64,000 nucleotides of DNA from Acetobacter aceti NBRC 14818 (GCF_000193495.2 NZ_AP023410.1:248001-312000), one strand, 5' to 3'; shown: positions 9,297-18,489, numbered from the stretch's first letter. The notes: generated by a model from the sequence alone, not told the origin. Numbers and translations are program-made.

Positions 9297-10042
9297 AGCC
9301 TATATCCGTTGATATCTCAGCTATTTTTCTGAATGCTCTCCAGCGTTTGCGTGGCAAATCCAGCGTGTCATGGAAAGTTGGACAGAGCCAAAATTAGGCC
9401 TTTCGAGATTGACCGTTTCGAACGGTCATAGAGCTTCCGAGATAAGGATCTAGAAAATCACGAGTGGAGCATTAGCGCAAGGGAAGTGACACCTATGGTG
9501 ACGAAGATGGAGATTCTGCTCTACGACGTGTAATGCGATACTCGCAGTCGCATTATATGCGGTCGCCAACATGCCCACTCCAGTCAACCGACCAGTCTCG
9601 TGATCGCGTAGTCTCGTGGTGACACGTCGAAGCTCTTGGCTCCATTGAACAACGGCCCCACTTTCATCCAGAACCAATGCCTGCAGATGATGTCGTGAAT
9701 CATTGGGGCACCAGCCCTGTCATAGATGTCGTTCGTCATCCGATGGCAGCATACGTACGCGGATGCTCACCAGGTAATTGGAGCGTGAGAGTCGTTATCC
9801 AGAGTCGTGGCAGAGAGCGGTCGGCAATGCTGGGCTTTCACAAAACAGTATCACGATAAAGTGATTTAAGGCTTCAAATCACATACGGAAACGCTCCATA
9901 GTAATCCGTAATGCTCCATGACTATTTCGCACTGTAAATCCGGTCGACATAAAAGCATGTGTTTTTATTTTGTGCTTTAATTTTTCTGGATTTTCTCGAT
10001 GTCACGCGGTTAGCGTCACCGTAGACAAACAGGGAGACTGAA
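9297..10042. other. 746 bp without a recognisable gene
   Basis: No convincing coding frame was found. A perfect 7-bp stem hairpin (GACCGTT, loop TCG, AACGGTC) lies at 9411-9427 without a following T-run. The remainder looks like degraded sequence; a 75-codon frame on the minus strand at 9450-9677 has no recognisable protein character. A promoter for the gene at 10043 is expected near the right end, where the sequence turns AT-rich (9940-10000). Confidence 0.5.
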
Positions 10043-10978
10043 ATGATACAAATCAGCGATCCGGATTACTTTTCTACGATCGAGCGCATTGAATGGCTGA
10101 AAGGTCATACGCGTCTTAATGCTGAAACAGGTGCCGCAGAGATGTGGAATATTGCTTGCGAGCAGTGGGTGGCGGTGTGGCCAGAAAATCTGGATGAACA
10201 CTACCCAGCACTTGTAAAAGGCAATGTCGGTGCCAAGGAGGCATGGAATGAAATCTCGCTGGCTGCGAAAGCGTCTTCATCTGGAAAAGAACTCGACCCG
10301 GTCAAAGGGTATTACTCGTCAGCGGCAATTTCTCTCTGGGCACGTGAAAACCAGCGGATAGGTCAGGAAAGTGGAAAACTGGAAAGAAGAGATCCCATAA
10401 ACCGGCAGTGGTACGAGGTTGAGTCTAAAGAGTGGTACTATCTTATTCCTGAAGCCTTTACGAGCTACGTTCTCCGCAGTCGCCTCGAGCGTTGCTTCAA
10501 CGAAGAAGAGGCTAAACTTCGAGCTGCTTACAATGCTCAGAGAAATCCCGTGGACGACTTCGGCTGGCCACCCCCGGAGAAGGTTTCTGTTGGATTATTT
10601 TTCGGAGGGATCGAATTTAAAAATAATGCGTTTTTTCTTCGGAAAGATCCAGTTGATAAATTTGGTGCACTGTTAGCTGAAGCGGCAGTTTTCGACCTGC
10701 TTTTTGGAGGTAAAGGGCGTAAAGATGACGCATTTTTTAATGAAGACCAACAGCAGACAACCCTTGATGTCGCTCTTGACCAATTCGATCCAGGTATTTT
10801 TGAAATATGGGCATCAGCAAGTCAGGAATTGCTGACTTCAAAGCGAATAGTTGAAGCGTTTTTTGAACGACCATGGCCGATTGGAACTGCGCAAACGCGT
10901 CGATTATGTATGGAATTAGAAAAGGCTGGCTGGAAAACATGTCGGAATGCACAGGAGCGCTGGTGGACGAAGCAATAA
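10043..10978 (+). CDS. Hypothetical protein, 311 aa
   Basis: I do not recognise this protein. It is hydrophilic, rich in Trp and acidic residues, and lacks a signal peptide or membrane segment. Two internal segments resemble each other (VSVGLFFGGIEFKNNAFFLRKDPVDKFG and AVFDLLFGGKGRKDDAFFNEDQQ, about residues 185-245), suggesting a short duplicated motif (LFFGG/LLFGG...DAFF). GGGAG lies 7-10 bases upstream of the ATG. It is the first gene inside the island's left end, stands alone and has lower GC than the flank. A defence or toxin role is possible from its position only. Confidence 0.6.
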   Translation: MIQISDPDYFSTIERIEWLKGHTRLNAETGAAEMWNIACEQWVAVWPENLDEHYPALVKGNVGAKEAWNEISLAAKASSSGKELDPVKGYYSSAAISLWARENQRIGQESGKLERRDPINRQWYEVESKEWYYLIPEAFTSYVLRSRLERCFNEEEAKLRAAYNAQRNPVDDFGWPPPEKVSVGLFFGGIEFKNNAFFLRKDPVDKFGALLAEAAVFDLLFGGKGRKDDAFFNEDQQQTTLDVALDQFDPGIFEIWASASQELLTSKRIVEAFFERPWPIGTAQTRRLCMELEKAGWKTCRNAQERWWTKQ

Positions 10979-11034
10979 AGAAGTGTGTTGAGAGGCCGGC
11001 ATGAGTGGGAAAGTTATTTTTCTGAATTTCGGGT

Positions 11035-11074
11035 CAATCCAATGGATTTTTTCATAAAATGTATTGGATTGGCT
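11035..11074. repeat. Inverted repeat between gene and IS
   Basis: CAATCCAAT and ATTGGATTG form 9-bp complementary arms around a ~20-nt spacer, about 57 bp after the stop of the 311-aa gene and 55 bp before the IS end. No T-run follows, so it is an imperfect terminator candidate; it may instead be an operator. Confidence 0.35.
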
Positions 11075-11794
11075 ATCATTGCGTATGAACATTCCTGCTC
11101 AGGCCGCCGCCTTTATTTCAGAGGTAGACGGTGTTATGTACTTTCTGGCGTGAGTGTTGCAGAACAGCTGGATGAATACTGCACGCAAACCATATCCGTC
11201 TGATATCAGTGACGAAGAGTGGTCTCTGATTGTTCCGTATCTTCTTCTGATGAAGGAAGACGCGGAACAACGGCATCATGATCTGCGTGATCTGTTCAAC
11301 GGTCTTCGATATGTGATCCGTTACGGCATTGCGTGGCGGGCGATGCCGAACGATCTTCCGCCGTGGACTGCGGTTTATCAGCAATCCCGGCGCTGGATGG
11401 AAGCGGGATGTTTCGAGGCTGTTGTCCACGATCTCCGGGCTGTGCTGCGGCTGGCTGCAGGAAAACAGGCTGAGCCGACAACGGCGATTATCGACAGCCG
11501 GACACTGCGTTCGACCCCGGAGAGTGGATCGCGCGCCGGGTATGACGGCGCGAAAAGAAAGAACGGATCGAAGCTGCACATGGCGGTCGATACCCTGGGG
11601 CATCTTCTGGCCCTGCACGTCACCCCGGCAAACAGGGACGACCGGGAAGAAGTCGGTCCGCTGACGGAAGCCATTCAGCAGGCAACAGACGGGAGCGTTG
11701 AACTGGTATGGGCCGATCAGGGCTATACCGGATCAAAAGCGGCGAAAGCTGCTGAAGAGCAGGATATCACCCTCGAAATCGTCCGGCTGCCTCA

Positions 11795-12710
11795 GTGTCT
11801 GACCGAAAATGAGTTGAGTGATTTCAGCGGGTTATGATTCATGGGTTTGCGATAACCTGATGAGATCAAGATGGCCTGGACTGAAATCACCCGAGCGCAG
11901 TATCAAAGGGACGACCTGGAATATGCAAGCGACCTGCGCAATGCGGAGTGGGCGCTGATTGCGCCGCTGATGCCCGAGAAGAAACGGCTGGGCAGACCAC
12001 GACGTACGGATTTGCGCCGGGTCATGGAGGCGATCCTCTATATCGTCACGACCGGCTGTCAATGGCGGCAGTTACCTCGGCACTTTCCGGCCTTCACGAC
12101 CGTACAGGGCTATTTCTACCGTTGGATCCGCGAGGGAAGATGGGAAGCCATGAACCATATTCTCGTGATCCTGTCGCGTGAGCAGGACGGGCGAGACGCC
12201 ACGCCTTCAGTGGGCATTATTGACAGCCAGTCGGTTAAAACCGCTGAAAATGGCGGCCCCCGCGGTTATGACGCGGGCAAGAAGATCAAGGGACGCAAGC
12301 GACATATCGCGACCGACACGCTGGGTCATGTCGTGGCGGCTGTTGTACATCCCGCCGACATTCAGGATCGTGATGGTGCGCCGCTGGTAGCGACCAGAAT
12401 ACGCTCATTGTTTCCCTGGCTTCGCCATCTGATCGGTGACGGGGGATATGCTGGCGAGAAGTTGCGTGGTACGCTGGCTGAACTCGGCCGATGGACGATC
12501 GAGATCGTCAAACGTAGCGATCGGGCCGAAGGCTTCGTCGTCTTGCCCAAACGCTGGATCGTGGAGCGTAGCTTTGCATGGCTTGGACGTTGCCGTCGCC
12601 TCACGAAGGATGTCGAGACAACAATCTCGTCATCCTGCGCATGGTTGATGATTGCCCATATCCGCAGAGTTCTGCGAAAAATCAATCAAACCGCTTTCTG
12701 ATTCAGGCTC
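11795..12710 (+). mobile_element. Nested IS5-family element (916 bp)
   Basis: It is inserted in the outer transposase gene with a 3-bp duplication TCA (11792-11794 and 12711-12713). Imperfect terminal repeats are visible (GTGTCTGA...GAAA on the left versus the complement of the right end GAGCCTGA...GAAA). It carries one complete transposase gene, and its ends were placed by restoring the outer gene's reading frame. Confidence 0.75.
11871..12701 (+). CDS. IS5-family transposase, intact
   Basis: A 276-residue DDE transposase. The N-terminal DUF4096-like domain ([49 protein letters not shown]) precedes the catalytic core with D in [12 protein letters not shown] in LIGDGGYAG and E in [13 protein letters not shown]. 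No frameshift or internal stop is seen. The next intact copy of this type was not found in the window. Confidence 0.9.
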   Translation: MAWTEITRAQYQRDDLEYASDLRNAEWALIAPLMPEKKRLGRPRRTDLRRVMEAILYIVTTGCQWRQLPRHFPAFTTVQGYFYRWIREGRWEAMNHILVILSREQDGRDATPSVGIIDSQSVKTAENGGPRGYDAGKKIKGRKRHIATDTLGHVVAAVVHPADIQDRDGAPLVATRIRSLFPWLRHLIGDGGYAGEKLRGTLAELGRWTIEIVKRSDRAEGFVVLPKRWIVERSFAWLGRCRRLTKDVETTISSSCAWLMIAHIRRVLRKINQTAF

Positions 12711-12910
12711 TCAGGCAAAACGGGGTTTTGTGTTGCTGCCCCGCCGATGGATCGTGGAGAGATCGTTCGCGTGGGCAACACGATGCAGAAGGCTGGTGAA
12801 AGACTACGAGCGCTGCGCTTCAACCCTCGCCGCAATGCACACCATCGCCTTCGCAGGTTTCATGCTGAAAAACGCAGCCCAACTGCTCTCCCTAAGTGCA
12901 TAACACCCTC

Positions 12911-13312
12911 TAGTAGCAGGCTGATACGCGATAAGTATTTGTCTGCTTAGGCTCATTACTGTTCAGCACAAAATTACGGTGGGACGGATGCTCCGGTCGG
13001 TAAATCGACCGGAGCATCCATATGATGGCGACAATTGGCGCTGTCCACGTCGAACACCCACACGAGGCCAAAACACCATCTACCTCCTACCGTTGCCAAA
13101 TCGTCGATTTCTCTCTGGGGTGTTATAAGGGTATACTCGACTGGGTCAGGTTCGCGTACGAACGCAAGCACGCAAGGGGCGGGCGGCGTATGCTGTATGT
13201 CCATCTTGCTGTCCGGTTGAACGCCCTGAAAGGCGACCGCCTGCATTTCACCATTTTTATCGAGATGAACATGTAGACGCCTTGCGCTGCACCCATCTCT
13301 CAACAACCAGAC
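12911..13312. other. 402 bp without a recognisable gene
   Basis: This stretch lies between the IS5 nest and an IS630 remnant. Open frames exist on both strands but show no recognisable protein features and overlap one another. A 13-bp inverted repeat (GATGCTCCGGTCG at 12988 and CGACCGGAGCATC at 13006, spacer GTAAA) forms a strong hairpin; no T-run follows on either strand. Confidence 0.4.
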
Positions 13313-13432
13313 ATGACGCACGCGCTATCCGAATTTGTCTGGTGGATGATGTTGCTGTCTCCCTATAGCCCCGATCTCAACGCGATTGAAATGACATCCT
13401 CCGTGATCAAAGTTCATCTGTATCCGATTGGC
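13313..13432 (+). pseudogene. IS630-family transposase C-terminal fragment
   Basis: Translation gives LLSPYSPDLNAIEMTSSVIKVHLY, the diagnostic C-terminal segment of IS630/Tc1-like transposases (usually LPPYSPDLNPIE..FS.LK), containing the last catalytic acidic residue. No upstream DDE domain is present within 400 bp, so only a short remnant survives. Confidence 0.65.
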
Positions 13433-13737
13433 GGCGGCCTTCCAGACATCAGCCAACAGATAGTCATGGGTTCGTCTGGCCTTATCCGTATGACATCATC
13501 TGTCGTGACATCATTTCCGCAAGCGTAGGCACGCTGAAATACGATGACATCATCAAGAGCGGCATCACGGGACAGCATGACGCTCTCCAATATGCCGTCA
13601 CACCAGAGCCATGACAGCCTGTCCCGTCTCAGAATGGCGTCATTTTCTCCGAAAATAATGAGGTTCGGTGACCTGTCATTCGCTGAAATAAGCGTCAATC
13701 GGCTGCTTCGACCCTGATTTAAGGCACGATACCGCAT
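13414..13737 (-). CDS. Possible hypothetical protein, 107 aa
   Basis: A frame of 107 codons starting MRYRALNQGRSSRL and containing FGENDAILRRDRLSWLWCDG and DDVIVFQRAYACGNDVTTDDV looks more protein-like than its surroundings. No ribosome binding site is evident and I do not recognise the sequence. Its end overlaps the IS630 remnant, so it may itself be a shortened gene. The longer version reaching 14223 overlaps the better-supported plus-strand gene and is unlikely. Confidence 0.3.
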   Translation of the reverse strand: MRYRALNQGRSSRLTLISANDRSPNLIIFGENDAILRRDRLSWLWCDGILESVMLSRDAALDDVIVFQRAYACGNDVTTDDVIRIRPDEPMTICWLMSGRPPPIGYR

Positions 13738-14032
13738 TTTGGTGCGCAGGGCGCACGCAAAACGCCGAAAAACGACGGTTATCCGCCATTTTTCGCATGG
13801 TCCTTCGAACGTCGCCGGATGCGCGCCTGACGGCGCGACTTTGACCCCGTCAAAGTCTGCATCCGGGAAACCGGAAGACAAGGTCTGTGAGAAGACGATC
13901 GGACAGGGCGACATCCTCGGTTCTGAGGGCTGTCGATGAAGGGACTGGTCCCTTCGTTCCCAGAGAGAAGAACGTGGCGTCTGGGCCTGTGTGCCCTCGC
14001 CGTGTCCTTCCTCGCCTTTCAGGACATGTTTC

Positions 14033-14800
14033 ATGATACGAATTTCGTCTTCCTTTTTCTCTCCCGCCTCGCCGGTCAGTGCGTTCCGCTCTGACGGTGT
14101 GGGACAGCTCACGTCCCTTCGGTTGCGTCTGATCAGCTGGTGGCCGGCCAGACCCATGACCGGCTTTACCGAGGGCAGCCGCTTCGTGGTCGTGGTGCAG
14201 AATATCCTCTGGACCCCTCTCACCGTTTCGACGGTATGGGATTACGTCCGCACGATGGAGCTGCATCACGACGCCAGCGGACGGCTGTGCTTCGATGAAT
14301 CGCTGGTCTTCGCCGAAGAGGGCATGGAGGCTCCGAACGCCATCGCCGTCTTCAACTACCATTTCCTGCGGCGCTTTCTCGCGGAGGACGACCCCGCACT
14401 GGCCCTGCCGGGCCTGTGCCTGCATCGCGCGGCCCGGGAGCTCTGGCCGCATCTGATGTTCCATACGCCGATGAGTCTGATCGTGCATGCCGCGTCCAGC
14501 GGGCGGCTGGCGGGTCTGGCACCAGAAGACCTGCTGGGGCTGACAGATCCGCAAAGGGATCTGTTGCTGTTCGACGCCCTGAGCCGGCAGATCAATCCGT
14601 CGAACCTGATCTGCCTGTCAGCCTCTACAGCGGTGGAGGCTGCCCCTGTCATCAACGGTCTGGCTGTTGATCCGCGCTGGTTCAGCACGGCGTGCGCGCC
14701 CGGCTACAGCCTGCAGGCCGGCCTGGAACATCTCGGTGTGCTCGAATGTCCCGAAGAGGATGATCTGCTGCCGGTCGATCTGTCTTGCCGGGGCCACTGA
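14033..14800 (+). CDS. Hypothetical protein, 255 aa
   Basis: Not recognised. AGGA lies 8 bases upstream of ATG 14033; the frame is open upstream but without a better start. After a Ser-rich N-terminus the protein has FVVVVQNILWTPLTVSTVWDYVRTMELHHD and an acidic/hydrophobic mix typical of a soluble protein (CFDESLVFAEEGMEAPNAIAVFNYHFLRRFL). No signal peptide is evident. It heads a three-gene same-strand set (14033, 14939, 15263) that share an AGGA-type ribosome site and lie 90-140 bp apart. The set ends with a predicted nuclease, so a DNA-related job is possible. Confidence 0.6.
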   Translation: MIRISSSFFSPASPVSAFRSDGVGQLTSLRLRLISWWPARPMTGFTEGSRFVVVVQNILWTPLTVSTVWDYVRTMELHHDASGRLCFDESLVFAEEGMEAPNAIAVFNYHFLRRFLAEDDPALALPGLCLHRAARELWPHLMFHTPMSLIVHAASSGRLAGLAPEDLLGLTDPQRDLLLFDALSRQINPSNLICLSASTAVEAAPVINGLAVDPRWFSTACAPGYSLQAGLEHLGVLECPEEDDLLPVDLSCRGH

Positions 14801-14938
14801 ACGCTTTTTTTCTCTCTCTCCCAACCCCTGCTTTTTTCATGGCCTGCCCCAGACGGCTTTTCGGTCACCGGACGCTTCAGGAGCGTGCCGGTGTCGATCT
14901 GCGTCTGCAGGGCAGGCAGGAACAAGGATTACCCCTTT

Positions 14939-15172
14939 ATGTCTGCCGAACATTTCTCTCTGCCCCGCACTGGCCTCGACCGGCTGATCGATGTCTGGCT
15001 GCAGATGCACGACGTGCTGCTGCCCGCCCTGTGTGTCGCCCGCGATGACGGTCCGGACGACACGCTGCCGTTTGGCCGCCCGCTGGAAGGCCATGTGCTG
15101 CTGCTCGGTGATCTCCTCGAAGATTTTGGCGAGACGCTTCAGGAGGTCATGGACAGTCCCGCTTCGGCGTGA
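14939..15172 (+). CDS. Hypothetical protein, 77 aa
   Basis: Small soluble protein beginning MSAEHFSLPRTGLDRLIDVW, mostly helical in appearance with a run of acidic residues (LLLGDLLEDFGETLQEVMD). AGGA is present 12 bases upstream of ATG 14939. Middle gene of a three-gene set; the next gene starts 90 bp downstream. No family recognised. Acidic helical small proteins beside nucleases are sometimes partners or inhibitors, but there is no direct evidence here. Confidence 0.55.
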   Translation: MSAEHFSLPRTGLDRLIDVWLQMHDVLLPALCVARDDGPDDTLPFGRPLEGHVLLLGDLLEDFGETLQEVMDSPASA

Positions 15173-15262
15173 ATGCCGGATCATCTCTCCATCAACTCTG
15201 GTCATCACTCTGCCATCGGACAGAAACCCTTCTGTCCGATGGCTCTGCACAGGATTTTCATC

Positions 15263-16036
15263 ATGCGTTATCAGACCTCACGCCATCAGACAGGCCCACA
15301 TGGCGTATCCCGCACCAGTCGCCGTCTTCGCCAGACCCGTCGCCTCTCGCCGTGGGATGCGACAGACGAGGACCTGCAGTTCATGGCAGCACTCACCGAA
15401 CGGCTGGGCGCACCGCCGGTCTCGACCATGATGCGCTATTGCGGCCCCGAGGCCCGGCATCTGGACCAGCTGGGCGAAAGCCTCGGTGACTGGCGGCGGG
15501 TGCTGGAGGCGCTCGCCCGGCGTTATCCGGATCTGCCACGATCGGGACAGCAGGCGTCCGACGGTACGACACTGGACTCCGCACCCGAGCGGATTGTCTG
15601 GGAAACCCTCGTGCAGCTGGTTCCCGATGAACTGGACGTGTGCTGCCATCCCTGGCTGGAAGAAGGGCGTTATCTGCGCAGCGATTTCGGTCTCTGCGCA
15701 CCGGATGAGGAGACCCCGCTGGTCTGCATCGAGGTGATGGGCATGCTGGGCTCCGACCGGATCTGCCGGGCGGATGTCGAGGAAGCCTCTCTGGACCGTC
15801 TGGAGGACAAGCAGGACTGGTTCAGTCAGCCGGGCCGACCGCTGCTCCGCGTGATCTGGCTCGACATGATGGCGCACCCGGACTGGCTGGAGGCCATCTG
15901 TTCAGAAGCCATCGAAGCGGCTGTCGCTCAGCTTGTCTGCAACGGGGAGGAACGTCGCACATTGGTGCCGGATCGTAATGCACGATATGGGAAGCGACGT
16001 TCTCTCTCTTCTCCATACAGACGTGTGCGTGAGTAA
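15263..16036 (+). CDS. Predicted PD-(D/E)XK nuclease-like protein, 257 aa
   Basis: The C-terminal half has the layout of Vsr/DUF559-type restriction-fold nucleases: E in SAPERIVWETL (about residue 110), D in RYLRSDFGL (about 140), E in LVCIEVMG (about 155) and K in RLEDKQDWF (about 180), followed by the strand LLRVIWLDM. The N-terminal ~50 residues are Arg-rich. The start at ATG 15263 has AGGA 9 bases upstream. I know no named family. It ends the three-gene set; alternative roles are a replication or mobilisation nuclease or a defence effector. The fold call is by eye and needs a structure search. Confidence 0.5.
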   Translation: MRYQTSRHQTGPHGVSRTSRRLRQTRRLSPWDATDEDLQFMAALTERLGAPPVSTMMRYCGPEARHLDQLGESLGDWRRVLEALARRYPDLPRSGQQASDGTTLDSAPERIVWETLVQLVPDELDVCCHPWLEEGRYLRSDFGLCAPDEETPLVCIEVMGMLGSDRICRADVEEASLDRLEDKQDWFSQPGRPLLRVIWLDMMAHPDWLEAICSEAIEAAVAQLVCNGEERRTLVPDRNARYGKRRSLSSPYRRVRE

Positions 16037-16092
16037 TGTGTGCGTGACGGAATGAACCGCGCCAGCTTTCCACATGGAAGGCCGGTTGCCGT

Positions 16093-16641
16093 TCAGTCGT
16101 TTTTGTCATCATGTGGCGGCAGCAGTTCAGGCTCTCTCCCGTCCTGCTGTCTGTCCACCTCCAGTGCCTTCTCGATCCGGGCTGCTCGCCACAGCAGGAC
16201 GGGAGCAGCAAGGAGAAACAGAATGCCGGAACCGGGTGTGAAATAGAGATGGAAGCTCGAGAACGCAAAAAGAAAGCGGCTTGTCTCTGTCTGCGATGAT
16301 TGCAGAAAAACGTAGATCCTGACGAGACAGAACAGCGCCATGCTCCATGACGCGCGATCACAGTAAAGACGAGGGATATTGAAGGAGGCGCGCTTCCGGC
16401 TCAACCACGATGCACCAAAACAGGCGATGGTCAGGCAGAGTATGATGCCCAGAATATGAAACCCGCTGAAGCCGGCGTGCTGAACCGAATTCATGCCGCG
16501 TTCGACATGGCGGTACGCACAGGACAGAAACCCCGCCAGAACGGTGCTGCCCAGCGCAGCCAGAGTCAGTTCATCCGGCGTGTTCCAGAACACACCCAAC
16601 CGGGCCCTGATCCCTTCAAAATCGATGTCATTCCTGTTCAT
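16093..16641 (-). CDS. Hypothetical membrane protein, 182 aa
   Basis: Four hydrophobic segments are visible (about residues 30-45, 60-80, 95-112, 128-150: TLAALGSTVLAGFLSC, GFHILGIILCLTIACFGASWL, MALFCLVRIYVFLQ, GILFLLAAPVLLW), followed by a charged cytoplasmic tail. No known family. It is transcribed toward the PD-(D/E)XK gene (convergent) and is the most downstream gene of a minus-strand run of envelope-type genes from 18273 to 16093. Confidence 0.6.
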   Translation of the reverse strand: MNRNDIDFEGIRARLGVFWNTPDELTLAALGSTVLAGFLSCAYRHVERGMNSVQHAGFSGFHILGIILCLTIACFGASWLSRKRASFNIPRLYCDRASWSMALFCLVRIYVFLQSSQTETSRFLFAFSSFHLYFTPGSGILFLLAAPVLLWRAARIEKALEVDRQQDGREPELLPPHDDKND

Positions 16642-16653
16642 GGCGGGTTCTTT

Positions 16654-17187
16654 TTATTCTGTGTCGATGACGGCGCGTAACTGATAGGCGTGTCTGGCTG
16701 CCGACCAGCTCCAGACAGGCGTCTTTGGACCCGGTCCTCCGAAACTCAGATCGTGAACACCGTCATGACGGCTTTCCAGAATGGCAATGGCGGCAGCAGA
16801 GTTCTGCCACACGACATGATGCGTTCTGTCGAGAAGGGTGTAGCGGGCGCCATCACCCCCGAAGCAGGCTGGATCTTCTTCGATGACCGCCGTGAGGATG
16901 CCGGGAGTACCGCCGACATCAAGAGGCAGGATTTTGGGTGTCACGCGTGTCCCGCACAGATCGTGATACTGTCCGGCTGTTTTCGTGAGGTCGGGGACGG
17001 CCTTCAGGGTGGCGGTATCCGAGGATGTGGCCGGTCGGGCCTGCTCTGCGCTGAGCCAGTGGGCGTGCGCAATCATCTGTCTGTCGCTCTGACTGGCCGC
17101 CTGAGCGTGAGCAGAAACAGTGAGCAGCGACAACATGGCCGACAGGGGTAAAGACAGGAAAGGTTTCATGAAGGGAGTCCGTTTCAT
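16654..17187 (-). CDS. Hypothetical secreted protein, 177 aa
   Basis: It has an N-terminal signal peptide (MKRTPFMKPFLSLPLSAMLSLLTVSAHAQA, cleavage near AHAQA), then a soluble domain with two conserved-looking cysteines (LCGTRVTP and DPACFGG) that could pair in the periplasm. The start could also be 17169 (MKPFL) or a GTG at 17205; I chose the ATG that gives a positively charged n-region. It lies 12 bp upstream of the membrane-protein gene and is probably co-transcribed. Function unknown. Confidence 0.6.
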   Translation of the reverse strand: MKRTPFMKPFLSLPLSAMLSLLTVSAHAQAASQSDRQMIAHAHWLSAEQARPATSSDTATLKAVPDLTKTAGQYHDLCGTRVTPKILPLDVGGTPGILTAVIEEDPACFGGDGARYTLLDRTHHVVWQNSAAAIAILESRHDGVHDLSFGGPGPKTPVWSWSAARHAYQLRAVIDTE

Positions 17188-17232
17188 GGAGGAAGCAGAT
17201 GTCACCCGTCATCCGGGATGCCGGATGCGGGC

Positions 17233-17631
17233 TCAGAAGACGCCGCTTCCGGTTTTGACCGCCGAGGCATTCATCGTGTGATGCCAGACGACGTCACCGT
17301 TAAAGAGAACGGTCAGGGTTTTCTCGGTGCCGTGTGTGCCCTGATGGAGATCGCCATACAGCGGAATGAAGTTCGCCGCGTCCGATGAGGCATTGGTGAA
17401 GGAATAGCGCCACTGTTCATGGCCGCTGTCGGTAAACGAGCTTTCACGGGGATCACCGAACTGAGCCCGGATCTGGGCCTTTGTCGTGACACCATCCTGA
17501 ATCTTCTGGTCGATGGAGGTCACTGTTTCGTTCTTGAGGCTTTCGTTGCCTTCCGTGGCGCAGCCGGACAGCAGGATCATGGCTGTCAGAGAAACAGCAC
17601 CGCCGAGCATTTTGAGCGAGCGTGAGGACAT
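17233..17631 (-). CDS. Lipoprotein with SmpA/BamE-like domain
   Basis: A 132-residue lipoprotein: the signal sequence MSSRSLKMLGGAVSLTAMILLSGC ends in a lipobox (LSGC) at Cys24. The mature part (IQDGVTTKAQIRAQFGDPRESSFTDSGHEQWRYSF) matches the BamE/OmlA pattern of G-x-T/S-x-x-x-x-x-x-x-G-x-P...W-x-Y. Chromosomal BamE belongs to the outer-membrane assembly complex; this island copy may be a paralogue. AGGA lies about 11 bases upstream of the ATG. It sits between two unknown envelope genes. Confidence 0.7.
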   Translation of the reverse strand: MSSRSLKMLGGAVSLTAMILLSGCATEGNESLKNETVTSIDQKIQDGVTTKAQIRAQFGDPRESSFTDSGHEQWRYSFTNASSDAANFIPLYGDLHQGTHGTEKTLTVLFNGDVVWHHTMNASAVKTGSGVF

Positions 17632-17768
17632 GGAGGCATTTTCCTTTTTTGTGAGATGATGGAAAGATCGGATATTGGAGGCAGTTGGATGTGTGTCTGT
17701 CTCGCCGACTGTATTCAGGCGGATTTATTTGATTTCGTCAGTAAAAGTGGTTTCTGAATCGGACCTGT

Positions 17769-18089
17769 TCAGTCGAGCCCGTAGAACTTCCGTCGTTCTT
17801 CTGCGGTCCTGCATTTTTCCAGCATCGGCCTGCGGGGATAGACCCACGCGGCAAGCCCGAAACAGAACACGATGACCGGATGAAAGGGGATCGATATGAC
17901 AACCCCGCAGATGACGCAGACGCAGGCACAGAACAACGTCATGTCACGAAGTTCCTTGCGGTTTGCGGCTTCTTCCGCGCCATATTCTTCTTCATAGGCG
18001 GCAAGGCGGGCAGCCTTTTTATCGACGCTGCTCTCACCGGCCTGCAGAATGGTGTCATTGAGGGGCATCGTGCTCTCTCGGTCAGTCAT
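17769..18089 (-). CDS. Hypothetical membrane protein, 106 aa
   Basis: An acidic/charged N-terminal region (KKAARLAAYEEEYGAEEAANRKELRD) is followed by two adjacent hydrophobic segments (TLFCACVCVICGVVISI and PVIVFCFGLAAWVY) forming a hairpin, then a basic tail. It overlaps the stop of the upstream small membrane gene by 8 bp, suggesting coupled translation. An alternative start is seven codons downstream with GAGAGAG in front. Family unknown. Confidence 0.55.
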   Translation of the reverse strand: MTDRESTMPLNDTILQAGESSVDKKAARLAAYEEEYGAEEAANRKELRDMTLFCACVCVICGVVISIPFHPVIVFCFGLAAWVYPRRPMLEKCRTAEERRKFYGLD

Positions 18090-18273
18090 GACGGTGGAAC
18101 AGAAACATGCACGCCAGATAGGAGCAGATCATGATGAGGCTCGGAGAGAGGACATCACTCGTGACGAGCCAGTCGCCGAATTTATTCAGGTATACCAGCA
18201 GGATGATCCCGCCCACCACGACCCCGAAGACAAGGGCTGTCAGAAGCAGCATGTCAGGGTGCTCCTGCGCCAT
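18082..18273 (-). CDS. Small membrane protein, 63 aa
   Basis: Two predicted membrane helices (LLLTALVFGVVVGGIILLVYL and SPSLIMICSYLACMFLF) with a short loop. It overlaps the following 106-aa membrane gene by 8 bp. No SD sequence is obvious before ATG 18273. It may form a complex with the 106-aa protein; function unknown. Confidence 0.5.
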   Translation of the reverse strand: MAQEHPDMLLLTALVFGVVVGGIILLVYLNKFGDWLVTSDVLSPSLIMICSYLACMFLFHRHD

Positions 18274-18429
18274 AACGGACAGAAAACACGCTGAACGACG
18301 CGATCCGACAGGGTGTGCGATCGAAAACTGACAGAGACACCATCATGACCTCCCGATGGCAGAAGGGCGAAAAGCGCTGGCCCTACATGCCTGATGGGAG
18401 GGATAATTTACGAGATATCGCCTGCCGTC

Positions 18430-18447
18430 AATACGAAATATCGTATT
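18430..18447. promoter_or_regulatory. Perfect inverted repeat between repressor and membrane operon
   Basis: AATACGA, spacer AATA, TCGTATT: perfect 7-bp arms. It lies 43 bp past the repressor stop and about 157 bp upstream of the minus-strand membrane gene run. It could be an operator for that run or part of a terminator; no T-run follows on the minus strand. Confidence 0.35.
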
Positions 18448-18489
18448 TTGTGACAGTCAGCTCTTCGCCGGTCGTTTCCGGCCGGGTCG

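Larger units (their letters stand above)
11172..12903 (+). pseudogene. IS5-family transposase, split by a nested IS
   Basis: The N-terminal ~210 residues (ISDEEWSLIVPYL, then the DDE domain start TTAIIDSRTLRSTPESG and VWADQGYTG) run to 11794 and the C-terminal part resumes at 12711 ([28 protein letters not shown], containing the E of the DDE triad). The frame is exactly restored across the TCA target duplication. The protein is therefore disrupted by insertion rather than decayed. ATG 11172 matches the family N-terminus (MNTARKPYPSDISDEEW). Confidence 0.8.
11127..12910 (+). mobile_element. IS5-family element interrupted by a second IS5-family element
   Basis: The ends share an inverted repeat containing GGTGTTATG (11130 on, and complementary near 12903), flanked on each side by the dinucleotide TA, consistent with a 2-bp target duplication. 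The element holds one transposase gene split by the element at 11795-12710. Removing the inner IS and one copy of TCA restores an unbroken reading frame. Confidence 0.75.

Noticed and set aside
9450..9677. 75-codon minus-strand frame inside the island's left end
   Set aside because: No ribosome site, no recognisable family, and surrounding sequence looks degraded.
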